A stretch of DNA of 64,000 nucleotides from Corynebacterium halotolerans. GTDB lineage: Bacteria > Actinomycetota > Actinomycetes > Mycobacteriales > Mycobacteriaceae. Shown here in pieces: positions 35,872-42,811 of the stretch; the first letter of the stretch is position 1, and each line of letters starts with the position of its first letter. The stretch is from contig NZ_JVMD01000015.1 of NCBI RefSeq assembly GCF_001056295.1, positions 471,219 to 535,218 of the forward strand, in the 5' to 3' direction. The notes beneath the pieces were generated by a model that had not been told where the DNA came from, did no database searches, and was given only the letters and a program-made list of their open reading frames with translations. A program made the translations under genes and the position numbers.

Positions 35872-37167
35872 ATGGGTGGAACGAACAATCGCGTCCTCAT
35901 GTGGGCGCAGGCCGTCGCCATCGCCTTGATCAGCATCGTGGCGCTGGTGCTCGGCTACGCGATCATCGCGCCGACGAACCCCCTGGCCGGTGGCAAGACC
36001 CTCACGGCGCGTCCCGACGACGCCGAGGGAGTCGTCTCCGGCACCGAGGTGACCCTGCACGGGATCCCGGTGGGCAAGGTCACGGACGTCAAGGCCCGCC
36101 GCGACGGCGCCGACATCGACATTCGCCTGGATCCGGGCATCGAGGTTCCCGCCGACGCCATCGGCGTCGTCGAGGCGGTCGGTGCCATGGGCGGCGTCAG
36201 CCTGTCCCTGGTCAGCGGCGCGGCCGCGACCGAGGTCAAGCAGCGCCGGCTGTCGTACGGCGAACGGCAGGCGGCTCCCGCGGCACCGGACTTCTCGCAC
36301 GCCTCCGGGTCGCTTGACGACGGCGCCGAGTTGCCGATGCCCGCCGACGCGCAGGCAGTCACGCTGGACGAGTTGCTGCTCCGGGCCCAGTCGACGCTGC
36401 GGACCGTCGATCCGAAGGACGTCGGCCAGGTCGTCACCGCGACCGAGCAGATCATCGGCGGACGCGGCGAGGAGCTGGCGGGCTTCATCCGCAATGCGGA
36501 CGTCATCACGCAGATGCTCGCCGAGCAGGCGCCGACGTTCCGTTCGCTGGTCACGGGGACACTGCCCGCGCTCCACGAGCTCGGCGGGCCCGACTACGAC
36601 ATTCCGGGCACGGCCGAATGGTTGCAGCGCATGACCGGGCAGCTGGTGCAGAACTCGGATTCGTGGGTGTACATGCTCGAGGAGGGCGCCGGCGACATGG
36701 AGGACATCGCCGGTATGTCCGAGGCCCTGACCGAGCCGTTCGGCCCCTTGCTGGTCAACGGGGCGACGGTGGCCAAGGTGGCCGCGGATCGCGATCCCGC
36801 GATGAACAGCATGTTCGTGGATCTTCCGGATGCCCTGAACACTATTTCGGGGACCGTGCGGGGCGATCGCGCCGACTTCATCCTGATCGGTGCCCAGGGG
36901 CCCGTGTGCTTCTACGAGGTTCCCCGGCGGGCGCTTGACGAACCCGGCCCGAAGCCGCCGAACGTGAACCGGTACTGCCCGACGACGGAGCAGTCGGGTC
37001 AGCGTGGCCCGGCGACCGCGCCGAGGCCGGACTCGCTGGGCATGTCCAACTGGACCCAGCCCGGTTCGATTTCGGGCCCCACAATTCCCCCGAACCCGCT
37101 GATCATTCCCGATGGGGATGAGATCATTGGTTATTGGCAGAATCTACTCGAAGGAATCAGAAGGTAA
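35872..37167 (+). CDS. MceF: Mce/MlaD substrate-binding protein
   Basis: The 431-residue protein has an anchor at about 9-32 (LMWAQAVAIALISIVALVLGY), an MlaD domain at about 43-117 (GTEVTLHGIPVGKVTDVK), and a helical region ending in a Pro/Asn-rich tail. ATG 35872 follows the mceE stop directly and avoids the overlap that an upstream in-frame start would create. The segment SGSLDDGAEL after the MlaD domain is encoded by a copy of the dispersed GCTTGACGACG motif. Confidence 0.9.
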   Translation: MGGTNNRVLMWAQAVAIALISIVALVLGYAIIAPTNPLAGGKTLTARPDDAEGVVSGTEVTLHGIPVGKVTDVKARRDGADIDIRLDPGIEVPADAIGVVEAVGAMGGVSLSLVSGAAATEVKQRRLSYGERQAAPAAPDFSHASGSLDDGAELPMPADAQAVTLDELLLRAQSTLRTVDPKDVGQVVTATEQIIGGRGEELAGFIRNADVITQMLAEQAPTFRSLVTGTLPALHELGGPDYDIPGTAEWLQRMTGQLVQNSDSWVYMLEEGAGDMEDIAGMSEALTEPFGPLLVNGATVAKVAADRDPAMNSMFVDLPDALNTISGTVRGDRADFILIGAQGPVCFYEVPRRALDEPGPKPPNVNRYCPTTEQSGQRGPATAPRPDSLGMSNWTQPGSISGPTIPPNPLIIPDGDEIIGYWQNLLEGIRR

Positions 37168-37829
37168 TGAGCAGCAATTCATCCGGCATCGACCACAACG
37201 GCCCCGTGGGGGATTCCTCGGGTGATGCAGCCCGTGACTCCTCCGATGAGGTCAAGAACGAAGTCGAGTCCATCGGCGGCGGCACGGTGAAGACCACGGC
37301 CAAGCACGAGGACGAAGCCAGAAGCGCCGAACCGTACGTGACCGGGAAGAAGGACGGGCGACGTTCCTCGCCGGCGGTCTGGATCGCCATCGCGTTGGTC
37401 GCGACGTTGGCGGCCATCGGACTCGGGGTGATGGCCTTCATGCAGAACCGCGCGGAAGACCGCCGCGACCAGGCCCGGGACGCGGCGGTGGAGTACACCA
37501 CGGCGATGGCGACGTACAGCTTCGATGACCTGGAGGGCAACAAGAAGAAGATCATGGAGAACTCCACCGACGAGTTCTCTTCGAGGTACGAGGAGACCGT
37601 CGGCAAGCTCAACGAGCTGATCACGAAGGGCGAGGGATCGTCGACCGCCAAGGTCCCGCATGCCGCGGTGAAGGAGATCGACGGGGAAACGGCAACGGTG
37701 CTGGTCTTCCTCAACCAGGAGGTCAAGAACGTCGTGGCCCCCGAAGGCCGCGTCGAGCTGAGCCGCATGGTGGTGACCCTGAAGTGGGGCGACGGCAGGT
37801 GGTTGCTGGACAACGCCGAGGTCGCCTGA
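37167..37829 (+). CDS. Mce-associated membrane protein (Mas-like)
   Basis: This 220-residue protein has an acidic cytoplasmic tail of 60 residues, one membrane helix at about 69-92 (AVWIAIALVATLAAIGLGVMAF) and an extracytoplasmic domain ending KWGDGRWLLDNAEVA. This end is typical of the Mce-associated proteins that close mycobacterial mce operons and stabilise the transporter. ATG 37167 overlaps the mceF stop by one base (TAATG), and AAGG precedes it. Only one such gene is present, whereas mycobacterial operons often have two or more. Confidence 0.88.
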   Translation: MSSNSSGIDHNGPVGDSSGDAARDSSDEVKNEVESIGGGTVKTTAKHEDEARSAEPYVTGKKDGRRSSPAVWIAIALVATLAAIGLGVMAFMQNRAEDRRDQARDAAVEYTTAMATYSFDDLEGNKKKIMENSTDEFSSRYEETVGKLNELITKGEGSSTAKVPHAAVKEIDGETATVLVFLNQEVKNVVAPEGRVELSRMVVTLKWGDGRWLLDNAEVA

Positions 37830-37933
37830 CCGAAGGCCTCTGACTGAGGTGGCTCACTCCGAGTCGCCTCGCCGAGGCGGCTCCATCCGAGCCACCCGAG
37901 CCCAGCAGCCCGAATAGTGCCACCCGAGCCCAG

Positions 37934-37964
37934 CCGCCCGACCGGGATCCTCCCGGTCGGGCGG
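37934..37964 (+). terminator. Terminator of the mce operon
   Basis: A perfect 14-bp stem, CCGCCCGACCGGGA with its complement, has a TCC loop and is followed by TTCCGTCT. It lies 105 nt after the last gene of the operon. Confidence 0.8.
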
Positions 37965-38062
37965 TTCCGTCTCCGACGAAGAAGCCGCGCGGCCCGGGAA
38001 CCGACGAAGTAGATGCCCGGGCACCGACGAAGAAGTCACCGACGGCGAATGTGAAGAGGGCA

Positions 38063-38104
38063 AAACGCCGGCGGCCCCCGGAATTCCGGGGGCCGCCGGC
38101 GTTT
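38063..38104. terminator. 42-bp perfect palindrome, probably a bidirectional terminator
   Basis: The sequence from 38063 to 38104 is its own reverse complement, centred on GAATTC, beginning AAACGCCGGCGGCCCCCGG and ending in TTT. It lies between the convergent mce operon and mceG. With A-run and T-run flanks it could terminate both transcripts. The surrounding 37830-38249 has no gene, only GAGCC/GAGTC-type short repeats and the duplication described next. Confidence 0.75.
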
Positions 38105-38198
38105 CTCGCGTTTTGCGCGTGCGCGTCAGAGACGGTGTCGGTGATGGAGCGGTGGCGGTGGCTCAGTGGCGGTGACTCAGCGGCGGCGGGCGGGAAAC

Positions 38199-38263
38199 CC
38201 CGCGCCGCTGCCGGCCGTCACCGTGAGAGACCCGCGCCGCCGCCGGCCGTCACCGTGAGAGAC
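38199..38263. repeat. 32-bp tandem duplication spanning the mceG stop codon
   Basis: Two 33-nt units (38199-38231 and 38231-38263) beginning CCCGCGCCGC and ending GTGAGAGAC differ at one base. The mceG stop codon (38250-38252) lies in the right unit, so the left unit is a post-stop copy of the gene end. Confidence 0.85.
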
Positions 38264-39245
38264 TCGGCTGCTGGCCGGTGCGGAGGCAGTTCTCGATGGC
38301 GTCACGGGCCGCCGGGGAGATGCCGTTGCCCTGCAGGAGGCGCTGCATGCGCTCGCGGCGGCGCAGCGCGCCCTGGCGCGGGGGAAGGCCCGGAGAGGGC
38401 TCCATCTGCGGTTCGACGGGCACGTCGAGGTCCCGGATCATGTTCGGGTCGTCGGTGATGCGGGCGGTGAAGTCCGTGGCGTCCTTCTCCTCGGACATGC
38501 CGATGGGCCCGAATCGCGAGCCGGCCAGGAACTGGCGGACGGCCGGCTTGTCGGAGGTGAGCAGAAGCTCGCGCGGCCCGAATTCCACGAGCTTGCGGGC
38601 GTAGAGCATGCCCAGGTTGTCCGGAACGCTCCGCGCGATGCCGATGTTGTGCGTCACGATGAGCACCGTCGCATCGGTCTGCGCGTTGATGTCGATGATC
38701 GTCTGCGAGAGGTTCGCGGTGCGCACGGGGTCCAGGCCGGAGTCCGGCTCGTCGCACAGGATGATCTCCGGCTCGAGGACGAGGGCCCGCGCCAGGCCGG
38801 CGCGCTTGCGCATGCCGCCGGAGATCTGGCCCGGGAGCTTGTCCCAGGCGTCGGCCAGGCCGTTGATCTCCAGCTTCTCCATGACGATGGAGCGGATCTC
38901 GGTCTCGGTCTTGTTGGTGTGCTCGCGCAGCGGGAATGCCACGTTGTCGTAGAGGCTCATCGAGCCGAACAGTGCGCCGTCCTGGAAGAGGACGCCGAAG
39001 TAGCGGCGGATGTCGTAGAGGTGCCGCGGGGCGCACGTGGTCAGGTCGACGCCGCCGACGTAGATGTGGCCCTCGTCGGGCCGGATCAGGCCGAGCAGCA
39101 CTTTGAGGAACACGGATTTGCCGGTGCCCGACGGGCCGAGCAGGGCGCTGACCTCCCCTGCGGGGAGGGTGAGGGACACATCTTCGCAGATGCTTTGCTT
39201 GCCAAAGGACTTTCCGAGGCCTTCGACGGAAACTTCGATGCCCAT
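38250..39245 (-). CDS. mceG: MceG/Mkl-type ABC ATPase of the Mce importer
   Basis: This 331-residue ABC ATPase has Walker A GPSGTGKS (residues 37-44), Q-loop LFQDGALFGSM, signature ISGGMRKRAGLARAL, Walker B ILCDEPDSGLDP and H-loop VTHN. The C-terminal extension of about 80 residues (DATDFTARITDDPNMIRDL) is typical of actinobacterial MceG/Mkl. It energises the YrbE permeases. ATG 39245 has GAAGGAA upstream. In mycobacteria the ATPase is encoded far from the mce operons; here it is convergent with one and shares its operator. Confidence 0.93.
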   Translation of the reverse strand: MGIEVSVEGLGKSFGKQSICEDVSLTLPAGEVSALLGPSGTGKSVFLKVLLGLIRPDEGHIYVGGVDLTTCAPRHLYDIRRYFGVLFQDGALFGSMSLYDNVAFPLREHTNKTETEIRSIVMEKLEINGLADAWDKLPGQISGGMRKRAGLARALVLEPEIILCDEPDSGLDPVRTANLSQTIIDINAQTDATVLIVTHNIGIARSVPDNLGMLYARKLVEFGPRELLLTSDKPAVRQFLAGSRFGPIGMSEEKDATDFTARITDDPNMIRDLDVPVEPQMEPSPGLPPRQGALRRRERMQRLLQGNGISPAARDAIENCLRTGQQPSLSR

Positions 39246-39302
39246 GCCGTGATTCCTTCGAGTTGGGGGAGGGGGGTGATGCAAAAAGCGTTGAAGTTTT
39301 GT

Positions 39303-39328
39303 ATATCACATATGTGACAGCGATCACT
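39303..39328. promoter_or_regulatory. Operator region between mceG and mpaB3 (shared palindrome plus CRP/GlxR-like site)
   Basis: ATATCACATATGTGACA (39303-39319) contains the 12-bp palindrome TCACATATGTGA and matches the mce operon operator on the other strand. Overlapping it, TGTGACAGCGATCACT (39313-39328) fits the CRP/GlxR pattern TGTGA-N6-TCACA with one mismatch. TAAGAT at 39331-39336 could be the -10 for mpaB3. Confidence 0.65.
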
Positions 39329-39472
39329 TGTAAGATGAAAGAATCCACCCCCGCGAGTGATTTTTGCAACGCTGCAACGAAAGGTGTTGTAGTGTTGCGA
39401 GCAGTGACGGGTTGAGCCGCTCACCAGGCTCCAACGATCGCCCGCATGAAACCCCGGAAGGATCTCATCCAC

Positions 39473-40429
39473 ATGAAACGAGCAGGATTGAAGGCGGAAG
39501 GTCTGTCGGATCTGCTGACCATGGTCGGCATGACGAACCAGGCGGCGAACCTCGTGATGCAGCTGGCCAACCCCGGAGTGGGGTACGGCGTCGCGGAAAG
39601 CCGCGTCACGTCGGGCAGCGCGTTCCACCGTCCCCTCAAGCGGACGCGCACCACGGCGATGTTCCTGGCCGTCGCCACCGACGGCACCAAGGAAGACATG
39701 GACTACTTCCGCGAGGTCGTCCGCGAGGTGCACTCGCACGTGCGGTCCAGGCCCGGCGGAAGCCCGGTCAAGTACTCGGCGAACAGCCCGGAGCTGCAGC
39801 TGTGGGTGGCCATGTGCCTCATGCGGTTCTACCTGGACCAGTGGCAGCTGCTCTACGGCGATCTCCCCGAGGACGTCCGTGACCGCATGATCCGCGAGGC
39901 CGCCCCGCTGGGCACCGCGCTGAACGTCCGCGAGTCGATGTGGCCGCAGTCCTACGCGGAGTACGTCGACCGCTGGAACGGGATGGTCGCCGACATGACC
40001 ATCGACGAGCCGATCCGCGAGAAGCTGGAGGAGCTGGCCAGCCTGCGCTTCGTCAACGACGCGTGGGGGCCCATCGGCAAGCTGATCAGCTCGACCGCCG
40101 GGCCGCTGTACCGGTGGCTGACCATCGCGTCGACGCCCGCCGACATCCGCCACCTGATGGGCTGGGAGTGGACCGAGAAGGATGCGCGGCTGTACCGGGC
40201 GTTCCTCGTCCCGATGCGCATCGCCGACGCCATCACCCAGCCGTGGATGGGCAAGCTGTTCCAGCGCGTCATCCTCTGGGATCTGCGCTGGCACATGAAG
40301 CGCGGCAAGAATCCGCTGTGGGAGCTGCGGCTCGAGCCCGAGCGCGGCGTGCTCACCGAGAATCCGTCGATGCCCTCGTGCCCGTCGGGCATGCACCGCG
40401 TCGAGGCCGGCGACGCGCCGCGGTCCTAG
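39473..40429 (+). CDS. Oxygenase MpaB / DUF2236 family protein (copy 3)
   Basis: This 318-residue DUF2236 protein is related to copy 1. It has AANLVMQLANPGVGYGVAES, VREVHSHVRS (candidate haem-ligand His), NSPELQLWVAMCLMRFYLD, and LGTALNVRESMWPQSYAEY matching FGNALQVKEEMWPGDF in copy 1. ATG 39473 is preferred over ATG 39446 because GGAAGGA lies at suitable spacing before it. It is divergent from mceG and shares its regulatory region, linking the oxygenase to lipid import. It likely cleaves a double bond in an imported lipid. Confidence 0.82.
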   Translation: MKRAGLKAEGLSDLLTMVGMTNQAANLVMQLANPGVGYGVAESRVTSGSAFHRPLKRTRTTAMFLAVATDGTKEDMDYFREVVREVHSHVRSRPGGSPVKYSANSPELQLWVAMCLMRFYLDQWQLLYGDLPEDVRDRMIREAAPLGTALNVRESMWPQSYAEYVDRWNGMVADMTIDEPIREKLEELASLRFVNDAWGPIGKLISSTAGPLYRWLTIASTPADIRHLMGWEWTEKDARLYRAFLVPMRIADAITQPWMGKLFQRVILWDLRWHMKRGKNPLWELRLEPERGVLTENPSMPSCPSGMHRVEAGDAPRS

Positions 40430-40462
40430 CGGCCGGGGGAGCCCCGGCAGGGAGCCCCATGT

Positions 40463-40494
40463 GCCCGCGCGACGGTCGTCGCGCGGGCGTTTTT
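40463..40494 (+). terminator. Terminator of mpaB3
   Basis: The stem GCCCGCGCGAC / GTCGCGCGGGC (11 bp) with loop GGTC is followed by GTTTTT, a classical Rho-independent terminator 33 nt after the stop codon. Confidence 0.92.
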
Positions 40495-40524
40495 CATGCC
40501 TGCGTCATGCCGGCTCGATGCCCG

Positions 40525-41067
40525 CTAGTCGCGACCGTTCAGTGCCGCGAGTTCGTCGACGAGCTTCTGCAGCTCGTCGGCCCTGCCCTCGGCCGGGGTG
40601 AGCACGCCGTCGGGGTACTCGTCGCCGAGGTAGATGTTCACGGTGGCGTCGGCGGGCTTGAGCTTCACGTTGGCGGTGATGTCGCGCCAGTGCTTGATGG
40701 CCCGTTCCCCGCCGTGGAAGCCGTAGCCGACGAAGCCCACCGGCTTGTCCGCCCATTCCACGAAGAGAAGGTCGACGGCGTTCTTGAACGCCGCCGGGGG
40801 AGCGGCGTTGTACTCGGCGGTGACGAAGATGAAGGCGTCGCACGCCGTGATCGCCTCGGCCCACTTGGTGGTCCGCGCGCTCTCGTACTTGCCGTTGGCC
40901 TGGCCCGGGATGATGGCCTCGGACACGAAGTCGAGGTCGAAGTCCGCGACCCTGAGGTCCGCGATCTCGATGTCGGTGCGGGCGGAGAGGTTCTCGACGA
41001 CCCAGTCGCCGACGGCGGCGCCCACGTTGCCGGTGCGGGTGCTTCCGGTGATGATGCCGAGCTTCAT
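40525..41067 (-). CDS. NADPH-dependent FMN reductase family protein
   Basis: The 180-residue flavodoxin-fold protein has the FMN-phosphate loop GIITGSTRTGNVG at its N terminus, then FIFVTAEYNAAPPAAFKNAVD and FVGYGFHGG. Enzymes of this family reduce FMN, quinones or azo compounds and are often under redox control. GAAGGG serves as ribosome site. The promoter (TATACC on the minus strand) is followed by inverted repeats, see the operator entry. Confidence 0.92.
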   Translation of the reverse strand: MKLGIITGSTRTGNVGAAVGDWVVENLSARTDIEIADLRVADFDLDFVSEAIIPGQANGKYESARTTKWAEAITACDAFIFVTAEYNAAPPAAFKNAVDLLFVEWADKPVGFVGYGFHGGERAIKHWRDITANVKLKPADATVNIYLGDEYPDGVLTPAEGRADELQKLVDELAALNGRD

Positions 41068-41070
41068 GTG

Positions 41071-41103
41071 TGACGTGACCCTTCGCTAGTTGATGTCACG
41101 TCA
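41071..41103. promoter_or_regulatory. Inverted repeats upstream of the FMN reductase gene
   Basis: TGACGTGAC (41071-41079) and GTCACGTCA (41095-41103) form a perfect 9-bp inverted repeat with 15 nt between. Within it, TAGTTGATGTCACGTCAAC (41088-41106) has MarR-like half-sites GTTGA/TCAAC. The half-site TAGTTGA also occurs in the operator of the exporter at 60870. Confidence 0.55.
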
Positions 41104-41142
41104 ACGGTATAGCTCCCTCGCCGCCCCCGCAATCGCTGCGCC

Positions 41143-41191
41143 GCTTGACGACGCCCCACGTTGGAGCCGGAAGCGGCGGGCGTCGTCAAGC
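41143..41191 (-). terminator. Inverted pair of dispersed repeats, putative glsA terminator
   Basis: GCTTGACGACGCCC (41143-41156) and GGGCGTCGTCAAGC (41178-41191) are exact 14-nt reverse complements with a 21-nt loop, 107 nt downstream of the glutaminase stop. Both arms are copies of the dispersed motif. There is no T-run, so termination is an inference. Confidence 0.6.
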
Positions 41192-41297
41192 ACGGGGCGC
41201 AAGCCCCCGCAGCGCGGGAGGAAGACGCCGCTGCCGGGACCCCGGGGACGTGCGGAAGCCCGCGCCGCGGGGACGGCGCGGTGGTGCGGAGACGGGG

Positions 41298-42704
41298 TCA
41301 GCGCTTGCGGCGCGAATCGGAACCCTTGGCCGTCGATTTGGCCGCCGGCTTGCGCCCGGGGCCGGGCTTGCGCGCGTCCCGGCGGCGCAGCAGCTTGCGG
41401 GGAGGGCGGCGCTCCGGCTGATCGGAGCGGTACTCGCGGATCTCGGCCTGGTCCACCCACTGCGGCGCCGAGCACGCGGCGTGGTCCAGCAGATTCGCCG
41501 GATCGTGGACGTAGGTGGTGGTCTTCTCGCCGGCCGCCATCAGCAGCTCCTCGAGCAGTTCCTTCGCCTTCGGCGCCAGCGACCGGACCTCCACCAGGTT
41601 GACGAACAACCCCGTGCCGGAGGCGGCGCCGCGGGTGACTTCGCGGTCGATGGCCTCGTAGGAGCAGAAATCGATGTCGCCGTACAGGCGCAGCAGCGTC
41701 GTGTCCTGGATGCCGTCCTCGTCGAAGTCGACCACCGCCCGATGGCGCAGCGCACCGTGCGGGCGGCCGGTCACGCGCATCATGTGCAGGCCGAGCTCCG
41801 ACGACGCGCGGTGGAAGAAGGCGTTGCCCCGCACCGAATGGCCGTGCTCGTCCAGCCGCGGCGAAAACGACGCCAGCGACAGCTCGCCCGGGATGACGCC
41901 GAACAAGCCGCCGGAGACCCCCGACTTGGCGGGCACTCCGACGTAGTTCATCCAGTTGCCGGCCGAGTCGTACATGCCCGACGTCGACATCACCGACAGG
42001 ATCCACTGCACGGTCTCCTCGCGGAACACCCGGTCGCCGGTCACGGGATGCACGCCGCCGGTGGTCAGCGTCGCGCCGATGGTCGCCAGGTCGCACACGT
42101 TGAGCTTGATCGAGCACTGCCAGCTGTAGCCGTCGAAGACCTGCAGCGGATCGCACGTGATGGTCTCGGTGGAGCGCAGGAGGTTGGCGATGGCCCGATT
42201 GCGGAAGCCCGTGTCGCGCTCGCCCTCGCCGACCTCCCGGTCCGAGTCGAGGCGGCGGCCGGCCAGCCGCGACAGGCCATCGAGGATGAGGTCGTCGGCG
42301 CGGCCGCCCACCTTCTCCTGCAGCAGGCCGTGGACCGTCAGCGCGCCCGCGTTGATCATCGGGTTGACCGGGCGGCCGTTCGCATCCAAGGAGATCTCGT
42401 TGAAGGCGTCGCCGGAGGGCTCGACGCCCACGCGCTCGAGGACGGTGTCCAGGCCCAGCTCCTCGATGGCCAGGCCATAGACCAGCGGCTTGGAGATCGA
42501 CTGGATGGTGAACTCGTGGTCGACGTCGCCGAAGGCGTACAGGTCACCCTCGGGGCTCATCACCGCCGTCGCCCACAGGTCCGGATCGACATCCGCCAGA
42601 GACGGGATGTACGAGGCGTTCTCGCCGTCGGTGACCGGGCGGCAGTCCTCGGTCAGGCGGTGGAGCGTCTCGCGGAAGGGTGAACGGATGTCAATCGGGT
42701 TCAT
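41298..42704 (-). CDS. glsA: Glutaminase A fused to a STAS-like domain
   Basis: Residues about 20-305 of 468 are a serine-dependent glutaminase. The catalytic SxxK is in FTIQSISKPLVYG, followed by NPMINAGAL, the tyrosine-bearing SVMSTSGMYDSAGNW and VPAKSGVSGG. It converts glutamine to glutamate and ammonia. A linker then leads to a STAS-like domain (VVDFDEDGIQDTTLLRLYGD to TGLFVNLVEVRSLAPKA) and a very basic 50-residue tail (Lys/Arg/Pro/Ala). ATG 42704 is preferred over upstream starts since TAGTCT lies 7 nt before it and the glutaminase N terminus fits. It is divergent from the collagen-like gene. Confidence 0.93.
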   Translation of the reverse strand: MNPIDIRSPFRETLHRLTEDCRPVTDGENASYIPSLADVDPDLWATAVMSPEGDLYAFGDVDHEFTIQSISKPLVYGLAIEELGLDTVLERVGVEPSGDAFNEISLDANGRPVNPMINAGALTVHGLLQEKVGGRADDLILDGLSRLAGRRLDSDREVGEGERDTGFRNRAIANLLRSTETITCDPLQVFDGYSWQCSIKLNVCDLATIGATLTTGGVHPVTGDRVFREETVQWILSVMSTSGMYDSAGNWMNYVGVPAKSGVSGGLFGVIPGELSLASFSPRLDEHGHSVRGNAFFHRASSELGLHMMRVTGRPHGALRHRAVVDFDEDGIQDTTLLRLYGDIDFCSYEAIDREVTRGAASGTGLFVNLVEVRSLAPKAKELLEELLMAAGEKTTTYVHDPANLLDHAACSAPQWVDQAEIREYRSDQPERRPPRKLLRRRDARKPGPGRKPAAKSTAKGSDSRRKR

Positions 42705-42811
42705 GCGCCCCAGACTAACGGCCCCGGCGCAGGTATCCGCGCCGCGTCGCCGGACGACGGACGAACGACTGGGTATTGTCATCGACGACGTTTTCCGCCG
42801 AAAGGACCCAC

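Noticed and set aside
38051..38458. Open frame of 135 codons overlapping the end of mceG
   Set aside because: It runs over the 42-bp palindrome and the tandem duplication and is antisense to mceG; compositionally a shadow.
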